Shown here: positions 56,587-64,000 of the stretch, in pieces
Numbering within the stretch: the stretch's first letter is position 1
Layout: each line of letters starts with the position of its first letter
Origin: Salsuginibacillus kocurii DSM 18087
Lineage (GTDB): Bacteria > Bacillota > Bacilli > Bacillales > Marinococcaceae
Reading direction: 5' to 3'
Length of the DNA stretch: 64,000 bases
NCBI RefSeq assembly: GCF_000377705.1
Contig: NZ_KB898623.1
Span: 712,684 to 776,683 of the forward strand
Program-made: the position numbers and the translations under genes
Notes under the pieces: generated by a model
The model's database searches: none
What the model saw: only the letters and a program-made list of their open reading frames with translations
Told to the model about the DNA's origin: nothing

Positions 56587-58140
56587 TTATTTCACCCATC
56601 GTTTAACGACAGGAAGGTTTCTCAATTCTTCTCGGCTAAGGACACGTCCAGCCAGCACAAGCGTAGTGAAAATCACTCCGCCTACGATCACACCAGCTGC
56701 CACGTAGGCCAAAGCCGCGAGGCGCGACCAATCTGCCATGTCCACAAAGGCAAACGGAGCCATCAAGACGGCGGCCATTAACACACTTGCTCCTAAACAA
56801 ACAGCAAACTTGCGCCACTGCAGGGAGTGTGGCAATCCGCGTTTCATCATCCAAATGTTACAACCACTTACAAGCGTATAAACGATTAACGTCGACCAGG
56901 CCGCAGCTAGTGTCCCATACATCGGCACAAACACCAAGTTCAGAACCGCTTTTATCACAGCACCCGACAACACAATCACAGCGGCGTGCATCGAACGGTT
57001 CATTCCTTGCAAAATCCCCGTCGTTAGTACAGCAAAGGCGGTGGAAGCTGCACTCAAATGCACAATCATAATCACCGTTGTACCAAGCGTATCGCCAAAC
57101 AGCGCGACATTGAGCGGAAGCGTAAGCGCCACGAGCCCGAATGCGGCGGGCCAGGAAGTGAGATGACTAAATGTCATCGACTTCTCCACCAATCGGACCG
57201 CCTCCTGCTCTTCTTTTTTAGCCAAAGCTCCTGTAATTGCTGGAATTAAAGGCAGAATCAAGGCGCTTGCAAACACGACTGCAATCTGGACAAGCGCAAG
57301 CCCGCGCGAGTACACGCCGTACGCATCCGGCACTTCAGCCTGGGAATAGCCGAAGTCACTGAGGCGAACTGGCACCGTTACTGAATCAATCATCGTCAAC
57401 ACCGGCATAACCAGCGCGCCGGCACAGATTGGCAATGCCACCTTCAAGATGCGAACGCTCCAGAGCTTAAATCGCTGCCAGGAAAAAGGGACCTGGGCTT
57501 TCGGCTTCACCCCAGCAGAGCTGAAACGGCGTCGCAAATAGAGGAACGAGGCTAACGCCCCAAGCGAGGAACCGATCATGACGCCGCCTGCGACCACGTC
57601 ACTTGCCGCACCGTACTCCACGAGCACGATCGCCATAATGAGAATAAAAGCGACTCGCACTAGTTGTTCAAGAACTTGAGAAATGGCCGTGGGGCGCATA
57701 TCTTCATATCCCTGGAAAAACCCACGGTACACAGCCATATACGGGGCGATAATGAGCGCAAATGCAACCACCATCACTGCATACGTAGCGTACGCCCCGC
57801 CTAACAGGACGGCGATTTGTTCGGCGAAAAAGAAAAGGGCAAGAAAACTGAGCACGCCGGTCGCAGCACCTAACAGGCTAGCACTCACAAATATATCGCG
57901 GATATCATCAGGCCGGTTATCAGCTCGCGCTTCAGAAATCAGTTTTGAAATTGCAATCGGAATGCCCGCCACCGATAAAATGAGCACCGTCATATACACG
58001 GGGTAGACCATGTTAAAAATGCCGAAGACGTCATCCCCCGCAATATTTTGCAAGGGAATGCGAAAGACACTGCCAAGCAGCTTCGAAATAAACGTAGCTA
58101 CTGTTAAAAAGAGTGCACTTTGTAGTAATGACTTACTCAT
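56587..58140 (-). CDS. MOP-superfamily polysaccharide flippase (SpoVB/MurJ-like)
   Basis: A 517-residue protein with about fourteen membrane segments. The N-terminal FLTVATFISKLLGSVFRIPL with QNIAGDDVFGIFNMVYPVYM is typical of the YtgP/SpoVB subgroup of MviN/Wzx exporters. It would flip a lipid-linked polymer precursor across the membrane. Its start overlaps the end of the upstream glycosyltransferase gene by 8 bp (ATGAGTAA), showing translational coupling. From context the substrate is probably the S-layer-anchoring polymer rather than lipid II. Confidence 0.9.
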   Translation of the reverse strand: MSKSLLQSALFLTVATFISKLLGSVFRIPLQNIAGDDVFGIFNMVYPVYMTVLILSVAGIPIAISKLISEARADNRPDDIRDIFVSASLLGAATGVLSFLALFFFAEQIAVLLGGAYATYAVMVVAFALIIAPYMAVYRGFFQGYEDMRPTAISQVLEQLVRVAFILIMAIVLVEYGAASDVVAGGVMIGSSLGALASFLYLRRRFSSAGVKPKAQVPFSWQRFKLWSVRILKVALPICAGALVMPVLTMIDSVTVPVRLSDFGYSQAEVPDAYGVYSRGLALVQIAVVFASALILPLIPAITGALAKKEEQEAVRLVEKSMTFSHLTSWPAAFGLVALTLPLNVALFGDTLGTTVIMIVHLSAASTAFAVLTTGILQGMNRSMHAAVIVLSGAVIKAVLNLVFVPMYGTLAAAWSTLIVYTLVSGCNIWMMKRGLPHSLQWRKFAVCLGASVLMAAVLMAPFAFVDMADWSRLAALAYVAAGVIVGGVIFTTLVLAGRVLSREELRNLPVVKRWVK

Positions 58141-58882
58141 TCGTTTGTTTTTTCCTGTGATGTTTTCGTACGGCAGCTACAAAGACCGGGATCGCAAGCA
58201 TTCGCTTCCAACGTGATGGTTGCTGGAGCAGGCGGTATAGCCATTCCAGGTTGATTTTCTGCCAAAAAACTGGCGCACGCTTTACTTCGCCGGCTAAGAC
58301 GTCGAAGCTTCCGCCGATGCCCATAAAGATGCCTTTCTGAAAACTTTCAAACCGTTCGGACACCCAACGCTCCTGGCGCGGAAAGCCGAGCGCGAGAAAG
58401 ACATAATCCGGTTGGAGGGCCTGAATTTCTTCTTCTATTGTGCGGTCGTTCCAGTCAAAGTAACCATGATGATACCCAACAACTCGTACTTCTGGATAAC
58501 GACGTTTAATTTCAGTAGCAGCTTTTTCGATTACATGTTCTTTTGCTCCCAACAAATAAATGGACTGCTTGTTTTCATTCGCTCGTTCCAACAGGCGCAT
58601 GAATAAGTCAAAACCTGTAACACGCTCTGGCAGCGACTGCCCTGTCCAGATAGCAGCTTTTACGATCCCGATCCCATCGGCTGTGATATAGGTTGCGTTA
58701 TTTAAGAGTGCCCGTTTTTCCTCACTTTTGTAAGCAGCCAGCGCAATTTCTGGGTTAGCTGTCACCACAAATGCTTTTTCTTCCTGGTTTGCATGGTTCG
58801 CCAGCGTCTCTACCATGCCTTCGGTTGTCGTATGTTCAAAAGGTAAGTCTAATATATTTACATTCGTCTTTTTTTCAGTCAA
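58133..58882 (-). CDS. WecG/TagA/CpsF-family glycosyltransferase
   Basis: A 249-residue protein when started at TTG 58882 (LTEKKTNVNILDLPFEHTTT) after AGTGGTGAT. A GTG twelve codons upstream is possible but poorly placed. The family signature is clear: VTANPEIALAAYKSEEKRAL, the catalytic YITADGIGIVKAAI region with Asp, ERVTGFDLF and FLALGFPRQERW. TagA adds N-acetylmannosamine to the GlcNAc-lipid made by TagO; the same linkage type is expected for the secondary wall polymer. It is the first gene of the csaB operon. Confidence 0.92.
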   Translation of the reverse strand: MTEKKTNVNILDLPFEHTTTEGMVETLANHANQEEKAFVVTANPEIALAAYKSEEKRALLNNATYITADGIGIVKAAIWTGQSLPERVTGFDLFMRLLERANENKQSIYLLGAKEHVIEKAATEIKRRYPEVRVVGYHHGYFDWNDRTIEEEIQALQPDYVFLALGFPRQERWVSERFESFQKGIFMGIGGSFDVLAGEVKRAPVFWQKINLEWLYRLLQQPSRWKRMLAIPVFVAAVRKHHRKKQTNE

Positions 58883-58918
58883 ACAAATCACCACTAGATT
58901 TAGATAGTCTACAATCAC

Positions 58919-59467
58919 CTGTAAATCATATCAAAATTTCAGGGGAATGGGAATCAACCTTTGTTAACCCACATTCAGCTTCCTTCTTTTGACTCATAGG
59001 CCTCATCGCACTCTATAAATAATGAAGGTTTTCGTGCTATACTTAATAGAGTGTGTAGAGTTTTCCTGATTTACCATTCGATTTAACAACGAGTTAAAAA
59101 ACAGCTTATTATTCTTCTTTATTAATGAAGAGTTTTGAACGTGAACGGTTCATTTTCCATGTCGAAAAAACCTCTATCACATCGGATAAGCAAATGGGGG
59201 ACATAATCAGTCCTTTATTACAAAACTAGCGGGAATAGGATCGCTTTCCCTACAGGCATAGGTGCGATGGTTCAGCCTTCTTTAGAGCCGCAACTGCTCA
59301 CTGCGGGACCTAACCCTGTCATCATTCCTGTAAGAGTCTTTCGTTTCCCGTCTCTTTGATAACTTAAAAACAACCTCTCGGACCCTCTTACAGCTTATCG
59401 CTATGTTTAATAACACAATAGCAATGCATTTACTTTCATATATTTGAAACCTCAAGGAGCGAATGAC
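58919..59467 (+). promoter_or_regulatory. Long intergenic region and probable secA2 leader
   Basis: An extended -10 element TGCTATACT occurs on plus at about 59035-59043, which would give secA2 a 5' leader of about 420 nt. GTAAGAG (59328-59334) and CTCTTAC (59384-59390) can pair. The minus strand shows two short open stretches (MTGLGPAVSSCGSKEG and APMPVGKAILFPLVL, interrupted by a stop), which may be a degraded transporter-like fragment. No intact gene is present. Confidence 0.35.
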
Positions 59468-61834
59468 ATGATCGGTGCTTTAAAGAAAATCATCGGAGAC
59501 CCACAGGAAAAACAGCTAAAGCAATATTATAAACTAGTAGAGACAATGAACGCTTATGAGCCAGAGATGGAAAGCCTCAGTGATGGTGAGCTGCAGGCTA
59601 AGACAGCGGATTTTAAAGAGCGGCTGGCCGACGGCGCTAGTCTTGATGACGTGAAAGTCGAAGCGTTTGCTGTTGTCCGAGAAGCCTCACGACGAGTGAT
59701 TGGCATGCGCCATTTTGACGTGCAGCTAATCGGCGGGCTTGCTCTCTTTGACGGTGATATCTCGGAAATGGCTACAGGTGAAGGGAAAACACTCGTTGCT
59801 TCGCTGGCAAGCTACGTGCATGCTCTTACTGAAAAAGGGGTCCATGTGATTACCGTCAATGAATACCTCGCACGGCGTGACCGTGATTTAATCGGGCAGG
59901 TCCATGAATTTCTAGGCTTAACTGTAGGCTTGAATGTCCCACAAATCCCCATTTCAGAAAAACAGAAAGCGTACAAAAGCGATATTACATATGGAATCGG
60001 CAGTGAGTTTGGCTTTGATTTTCTGCGTGATCACATGGCATACAACCCGAAAGACCGAGTACAGCGCCCCCTCAATTACGCAATCGTCGATGAAATTGAC
60101 AGTGTGCTCGTAGACGAAGCAAAAACGCCGCTTATTATCGCGGGAAAAAGCCAAGTGAACCCAAACCTCTATCATATTTGCGCAAAAATGGCCCGCAGCT
60201 TTAAAGCAGATAGCGACTATACGTATGACCCTATCACTAAATCTACCAATCTAACCGACGAAGGTATTTCAAAAATTGAACGAGCTTTCGGTGTGGATAA
60301 CCTTTATGACCTAGAGCACCAAACTCTTTATCACTTTATGCTGCAAGCGTTGCGCGCCCATGTCATGTTCACGCGTGATGTGGAGTACATCGTAAAAGAG
60401 GGTGAGATCCAGTTAGTGGACATGTTCACCGGACGAATTATGGAAGGACGTACCTTTAGTGAAGGACTCCATCAAGCTCTTGAAGCGAAAGAAGGCCTGA
60501 AGATTACGGAAGAAAATAAAACTCAGGCTACGATCACTATCCAGAACTACTTCCGCATGTATGACCGGCTCTCCGGCATGACCGGTACAGCTAAAACGGA
60601 AGAAAAAGAATTCCAAATGCTTTACGGCATGGATGTGCTCCAAGTCCCGCAAAACAAAGAACGCATTCGTGAAGATAAAGAGGATCTCGTCTTTGCGTCC
60701 GCCGATGCAAAATACCAGGCCGTGGCCGAAGAAGTCGAAAAACGTTACAAAAAAGGGCAGCCCGTACTTGTCGGCACTTCTTCAATTGTGCAGTCAGAAA
60801 CAATGGCGGGCTACCTTGATAGCAAAAAGGTGCCTTATGAATTGTTAAATGCAAAGAGTGTGGAACGGGAAGTTCAGTTAATCTCTCTTGCTGGCCAGCG
60901 CGGCCAAGTTACTATTGCCACCAATATGGCCGGGCGCGGTACTGACATTATGCTTGGCGAAGGTGTAAAAGAATTGGGCGGGCTTTGTGTGATCGGCACG
61001 GAAAAACACGAAAGCCGTCGAATAGATAACCAACTGCGAGGCCGTTCAGGTCGTCAGGGTGACCCTGGCGACACCCAGTTCATGGTCTCCCTCGAAGACG
61101 ATATGCTGCTACGCTTCGGCCATGAAGAAATTGAAAAATTCATGCCAAAAATGAAAACAGACAAGCAAGGCGTTATTTCTAATAATGAAATCGATGAGGT
61201 TGTAGAAAAGATCCAAATCGCCTCTGAAAGCCAAAATTATGCAGCCCGTGAATATACGTTAAAAATGGACGATGTCGTTAATGAACAACGTCAGGTTATT
61301 TACGACCTGCGGAAAAAAGTACTCGAAAGTGAGGATGTTTTTGCCGAAACGGCTCTCCCAATGGTAAAACGAAGTGTGGATTATGTTATTAAACAATTCT
61401 GTCCCGACCACGAAGTACCTGAAGAGTGGCAGACCGATGAGCTGCTGCAACATTTACCGCAGCTCATTATTAAAGAAGTCGAGGCGCTGCCAAAAGACGT
61501 GGAGTCGCGCAAGGATATTGAAAAACATCTCCAACCGCTTGTCGATGAATATGTAGGACAGCTAGAAGAATTAAAATCCAACACTTCTTTTCATGAAAAA
61601 GCACGTAAGCTGATTTTAACAACGATAGATATGGAGTGGATTGCTCACATTGAAGCAATGAGCCGCTTAAAAGAAGGGATTGGCCTTCGCGGCTACGAAG
61701 AAGACCCGATGCGTGTCTATACGCGGGAAGGGTATGAGCTCTTTACGATGATGTATTCCACCCTGGAATACAATGCATCCATGCGACTAAGCAAGATTGC
61801 CAAACCTCTAATCTACCGGAAGGAACGAAAATAG
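59468..61834 (+). CDS. secA2: Accessory Sec translocase ATPase SecA2
   Basis: A 788-residue SecA. The start at ATG 59468 (MIGALKKIIGDPQEKQ) follows AAGGAG. It has Walker A MATGEGKT (101-108), DEID (208-211) and the late motif ATNMAGRGTDIMLGEG with GRSGRQGDPG. The protein stops after PLIYRKERK, without the C-terminal linker and zinc-binding CxCxxC tail of housekeeping SecA (about 841 aa). This, and the slaP gene downstream, point to the SecA2 that exports S-layer proteins in Bacillus. It runs divergently from the csaB operon. Confidence 0.94.
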   Translation: MIGALKKIIGDPQEKQLKQYYKLVETMNAYEPEMESLSDGELQAKTADFKERLADGASLDDVKVEAFAVVREASRRVIGMRHFDVQLIGGLALFDGDISEMATGEGKTLVASLASYVHALTEKGVHVITVNEYLARRDRDLIGQVHEFLGLTVGLNVPQIPISEKQKAYKSDITYGIGSEFGFDFLRDHMAYNPKDRVQRPLNYAIVDEIDSVLVDEAKTPLIIAGKSQVNPNLYHICAKMARSFKADSDYTYDPITKSTNLTDEGISKIERAFGVDNLYDLEHQTLYHFMLQALRAHVMFTRDVEYIVKEGEIQLVDMFTGRIMEGRTFSEGLHQALEAKEGLKITEENKTQATITIQNYFRMYDRLSGMTGTAKTEEKEFQMLYGMDVLQVPQNKERIREDKEDLVFASADAKYQAVAEEVEKRYKKGQPVLVGTSSIVQSETMAGYLDSKKVPYELLNAKSVEREVQLISLAGQRGQVTIATNMAGRGTDIMLGEGVKELGGLCVIGTEKHESRRIDNQLRGRSGRQGDPGDTQFMVSLEDDMLLRFGHEEIEKFMPKMKTDKQGVISNNEIDEVVEKIQIASESQNYAAREYTLKMDDVVNEQRQVIYDLRKKVLESEDVFAETALPMVKRSVDYVIKQFCPDHEVPEEWQTDELLQHLPQLIIKEVEALPKDVESRKDIEKHLQPLVDEYVGQLEELKSNTSFHEKARKLILTTIDMEWIAHIEAMSRLKEGIGLRGYEEDPMRVYTREGYELFTMMYSTLEYNASMRLSKIAKPLIYRKERK

Positions 61835-61954
61835 AGCACCGTCGGCGCGTACTTCCACCGTAAGCGTTCAGCCCGCAGCCACAAATTGCTCTCTTAAAAG
61901 AGCAGGTAGAAATGAGATATCAATGAAGGAAAACTACTAAAGGGGGATTCCACC

Positions 61955-62887
61955 ATGCTTCCTTTTTTCAAAAAGAAAGATGGGAAAAAGCCACAGCTAG
62001 AGGGTGCAGAAAGTACTGTCTCCTCAGACGAATTATTGGAGGAGGGAGAGAGTGCAGCTTCGGGTAACGAAGAAGTGATGACGGAGCTTTCCATCCACCC
62101 GGCCTGGAATGTGCCAAAAGAGGATCAATATTCATTTCAATTTTTAAATATGGAATGCCCGCCACTTAAGCCAAACCAGCTCTCGCTTTCAGGAATTAAC
62201 ATCATGGAGGAAAGCAAAGGAGTATACAGAGTTACGGCCTTTGTCCGCAATAGTTTGGATAAAGCGGTCGAGTTGAAGGAGACGAACCTAGTTCTGCTTA
62301 ATCCGAAGGACGAAGTGATCGGGCGCAAGACGTTTGATTTGTCGGGATTGGAGAAGCTGCCAGGACGGAGCAGCCGCCCGTGGCATTTCTATTTTAGCGC
62401 AGATGATTTGTTTGTCGACGAAGTTCCGATGGAAGGCTGGAAGCTGGCGTTTCAATTAAAACCATCTTCCCGCAAGCATTCACTGGACTTGGCTCAGAGC
62501 TGGCAAAGCTCGCTGGCAGAAGGAAGCAAGAAGCAGCTTGAAGAAATGGTCGAGCGCTTAGACCCTCCCAAAACCGGTGAAGTTAACTTTATGGGCCTGA
62601 AAGCTGAGCAAAAAGAAAATGGTGATTTGCATGTCACCATTTTAGTGCGAAACGGAAGCGAAAAGTCGATTCATTTACAAGAGCTTCCGCTTGAAGTGAC
62701 AGATGCAAGTGGTGAAGTTGTCGCTCGCGGTGGTTTTAAACTCGAGGACTTCTCAGTCAAAGCAAACACTAGCAAACCATGGACCTTCATTTTCCCAGTA
62801 AGTATGTTAAACAACGAAACGCTCGATTTGTCATCCTGGAGTGCTGCTCCGCCAAAACAGGCTAAGACGTCGATTCAGTCAAAATAA
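61955..62887 (+). CDS. slaP: Accessory Sec system S-layer assembly protein SlaP
   Basis: A 310-residue soluble protein starting MLPFFKKKDGKKPQLEG after AAAGGGGG. It holds two copies of a roughly 110-residue beta-rich domain. The first has FLNMECPPLKPNQLSLSGIN, then VYRVTAFVRNSLDKAVEL; the second has GEVNFMGLKAEQKENGDLHV then TILVRNGSEKSIHLQE. Each ends with a similar (S)RPWHFYFS / SKPWTFIFP strand. This duplicated arrangement is the SlaP family that acts with SecA2 in S-layer protein secretion in Bacillus anthracis. It lies 120 bp after secA2, in the same direction. Confidence 0.9.
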   Translation: MLPFFKKKDGKKPQLEGAESTVSSDELLEEGESAASGNEEVMTELSIHPAWNVPKEDQYSFQFLNMECPPLKPNQLSLSGINIMEESKGVYRVTAFVRNSLDKAVELKETNLVLLNPKDEVIGRKTFDLSGLEKLPGRSSRPWHFYFSADDLFVDEVPMEGWKLAFQLKPSSRKHSLDLAQSWQSSLAEGSKKQLEEMVERLDPPKTGEVNFMGLKAEQKENGDLHVTILVRNGSEKSIHLQELPLEVTDASGEVVARGGFKLEDFSVKANTSKPWTFIFPVSMLNNETLDLSSWSAAPPKQAKTSIQSK

Positions 62888-62915
62888 TGATAGGTAAAAT
62901 ACTAGGAGCTGGTAG

Positions 62916-62948
62916 GAGCTGGCCTGATAAAGGACAGCTCTTTCTTCT
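62916..62948 (+). terminator. Terminator after slaP
   Basis: The stem GAGCTG-CCT / AGG-CAGCTC (one bulge each side) with a 5-base loop runs into TTTCTTCT. Confidence 0.7.
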
Positions 62949-63007
62949 GGTCAAATCTCTATCTTCGCTTTAGGATTTTGTCTTTATCCTCTTGCTACCC
63001 TCTTTTA

Positions 63008-63155
63008 TCCACACTCCGCACTCTTTTTATGCCACGCCGCACTCTCCTGTCCACACTCCGTACTCCTTTTACGCCACGCCGCACTCTCCTGTCCACACTC
63101 CACACTCTTTTTACGCCACGCCGCACTCCTTTTATGCCACCCCGCACTCTCTTCC
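63008..63155. repeat. 42-bp (2 x 21-bp) tandem repeat after slaP
   Basis: About three and a half copies of a unit of the type CACTCTCCTGTCCACACTCC / CTCCTTTTACGCCACGCCG, period 42 bp, internally built of two related 21-bp halves. One plus-strand frame stays open as a repeating 14-residue peptide, but it has no ribosome site or recognisable domain. The period equals that of the arrays near comFA-comFC. No other feature is seen in 62949-63260. Confidence 0.75.
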
Positions 63156-63264
63156 ACTCACCCGACAACCTTTTCTCCCCAGTATGCCTTGTTTCTTCTT
63201 GCCTTTTCACTTGTTCATCAACATGTTGTTCACACTCTTCTGTCTCATGATTGTTGCATATAAA

Positions 63265-63302
63265 AAGCTATCCACAGACCTATAACGGCCGGTGGATAGC
63301 TT
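63265..63302 (-). terminator. Terminator after the amidase gene
   Basis: The 11-bp stem AAGCTATCCAC / GTGGATAGCTT is followed on the minus strand by TTTTATAT. It lies 20 bp after the amidase stop. Confidence 0.85.
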
Positions 63303-63322
63303 CTCCTCATTTCAGTCCTATT

Positions 63323-64000
63323 CTACTCTTCATAAAAATTCTCAATTCCTTCTACAACTGCTTCTGCTGCTAGTTCGCGGAAAGAATCGCGCGCTAGTTG
63401 TTCAGCGTCATTCGGGTTTGTGACAAAAGCGACTTCAACGAGAGCACTTGGCATAGATGTTTCTCGGATTACATGAAAATTCCCTTCATGGATGCCGCGA
63501 TTGTGCGTCTGCAACTTATCTACGAGCCGTTCTTGAATTTCTGCTGCAAGCTCCTGGCTTTCTTCTGCGCTATTTCCCCCGTGCCAATACGTTTCAGAGC
63601 CGTGAGCTTCTTCGTCGAAGGCATTGGCATGAATACTTACAAACGAATCAGCATCTGCTTGTTCAGCAATCTCAACGCGTTCTGCTAATTCAAGGTATTC
63701 ATCTTCTGTCCGGGTCATAACCACATCTGCGCCTCGTTCTTCCAGCATTTCTTCAGCGTATAAGCTAACATCTAAGGCAATTTCTTTCTCTTTAAGGCCA
63801 AACGCTTCAGCCCCGGCATCACGGCCGCCATGTCCTGCGTCGATCACAATTTCCTTGTCTTCTAACCCTTCACTCGTACCTTCGCCGCCTCCTGCACTGC
63901 CGTGTACTAAATCAAGGTTCAAATACCCATCCCCATCATCAACCTGGGCAGAATAACCTTCCTCCAGGTCAAAATCAAGATACGTTTGATTGCCCTCTTC
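63323..64000 (-). CDS. N-acetylmuramoyl-L-alanine amidase (Amidase_3), 5' end beyond the window
   Basis: Partial gene: the frame is open to the right edge (EEGNQTYLDFDLEEGYSAQV) and no start is seen inside. A TTG at 63922 is internal. The catalytic domain has zinc ligands in VIDAGHGGRDAGAEAFGLKE (His, then Glu in KEKEIALDV), VSIHANAF and the catalytic Glu in PSALVEVAFVTNP. It hydrolyses the amide between muramic acid and the stem peptide outside the cell. The upstream visible part is an acidic linker or domain end. SLH or SH3 domains may precede it, but cannot be seen. Confidence 0.92.
   Translation of the reverse strand, partial: EEGNQTYLDFDLEEGYSAQVDDGDGYLNLDLVHGSAGGGEGTSEGLEDKEIVIDAGHGGRDAGAEAFGLKEKEIALDVSLYAEEMLEERGADVVMTRTEDEYLELAERVEIAEQADADSFVSIHANAFDEEAHGSETYWHGGNSAEESQELAAEIQERLVDKLQTHNRGIHEGNFHVIRETSMPSALVEVAFVTNPNDAEQLARDSFRELAAEAVVEGIENFYEE

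Noticed and set aside
62978-63250. Plus-strand protein of 14-residue repeats
   Set aside because: It is explained by 42-bp repeat DNA in a gene-free interval and lacks a credible start.

Overview
The window reads as a chromosomal segment of a low-to-moderate GC, motile, spore-former-type Bacillaceae, probably halophilic and/or alkaliphilic. The reasons are the gene order degS-degU-degV-comFA-comFC-yvyF-flgM-flgN-flgK-flgL-yviE-fliW-csrA-hag, which matches Bacillus subtilis. There are also sigma-D flagellar promoters, an S-layer export locus (csaB, secA2, slaP), SLH proteins, and very acidic extracytoplasmic lipoproteins. The species cannot be named from the sequence alone.

Layout. (1) 1-8058, minus strand: a catabolic operon under an RpiR-type regulator, with a TRAP transporter (dctP-dctQ-dctM), a zinc alcohol dehydrogenase, a class I (DhnA/LsrF-type) aldolase, an FGGY kinase and a D-2-hydroxyacid dehydrogenase cut by the window edge. 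The substrate is not identifiable; a polyol or sugar acid is likely. (2) 8274-14259: accessory DNA with an SLH-anchored surface protein, a gene split by a frameshift, a nitrilase remnant and a giant (1135 aa) repeat-containing flagellin. (3) 14496-16585: a flagellin C-terminal remnant, a small HExxH metallopeptidase-like gene and the normal flagellin gene hag with a near-perfect sigma-D promoter. (4) 16842-19464: interspersed repeats, a LuxR-type HTH gene without a receiver domain, a truncated csrA copy and a decayed DUF6932/HTH gene pair beside the intact csrA. (5) 19496-24652: the late flagellar operon. (6) 24707-28710: the competence genes comFC and comFA, in unusually G-rich DNA. A NERD nuclease gene sits where comFB is expected and is flanked by duplicated 21-bp repeat arrays plus hairpin pairs. 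(7) 28856-33345: degV, degU, degS, two highly structured tandem repeats and yvyE.

(8) 33556-49759, minus strand: a 16-kb sugar-acid island between yvyE and the LCP gene. It holds glucarate dehydratase, 5-dehydro-4-deoxyglucarate dehydratase and an oxoglutarate-semialdehyde-type dehydrogenase, which form a complete route from glucarate to 2-oxoglutarate. It also has a TctABC transporter, UxuA-type mannonate dehydratase, an IlvD/Edd dehydratase, two further enolase-superfamily enzymes, a second DHDPS-family enzyme, a ThDP enzyme and a FadR/GntR regulator. A CcpA cre site and two FadR-type operators are visible. (9) 50187-53460: cell-envelope genes, an LCP ligase with a structured leader and tagO. 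(10) 53482-62887: an S-layer and surface-polymer locus. csaB, a DUF5693 membrane protein, a MOP-family flippase and a WecG/TagA glycosyltransferase lie on minus; secA2 and slaP lie on plus. (11) 63261-64000: a partial cell-wall amidase.

Together the genes cover uptake and oxidation of sugar acids, motility under FlgM/FliW/CsrA and DegSU control, DNA uptake, and assembly of a pyruvylated wall polymer that would hold SLH/S-layer proteins exported by SecA2. The least explained parts are the comFA-comFC insertion with its repeat modules, the giant flagellin, and the rearranged neighbourhoods of hag and csrA. No rRNA or tRNA genes, insertion sequences or CRISPR arrays were recognised.
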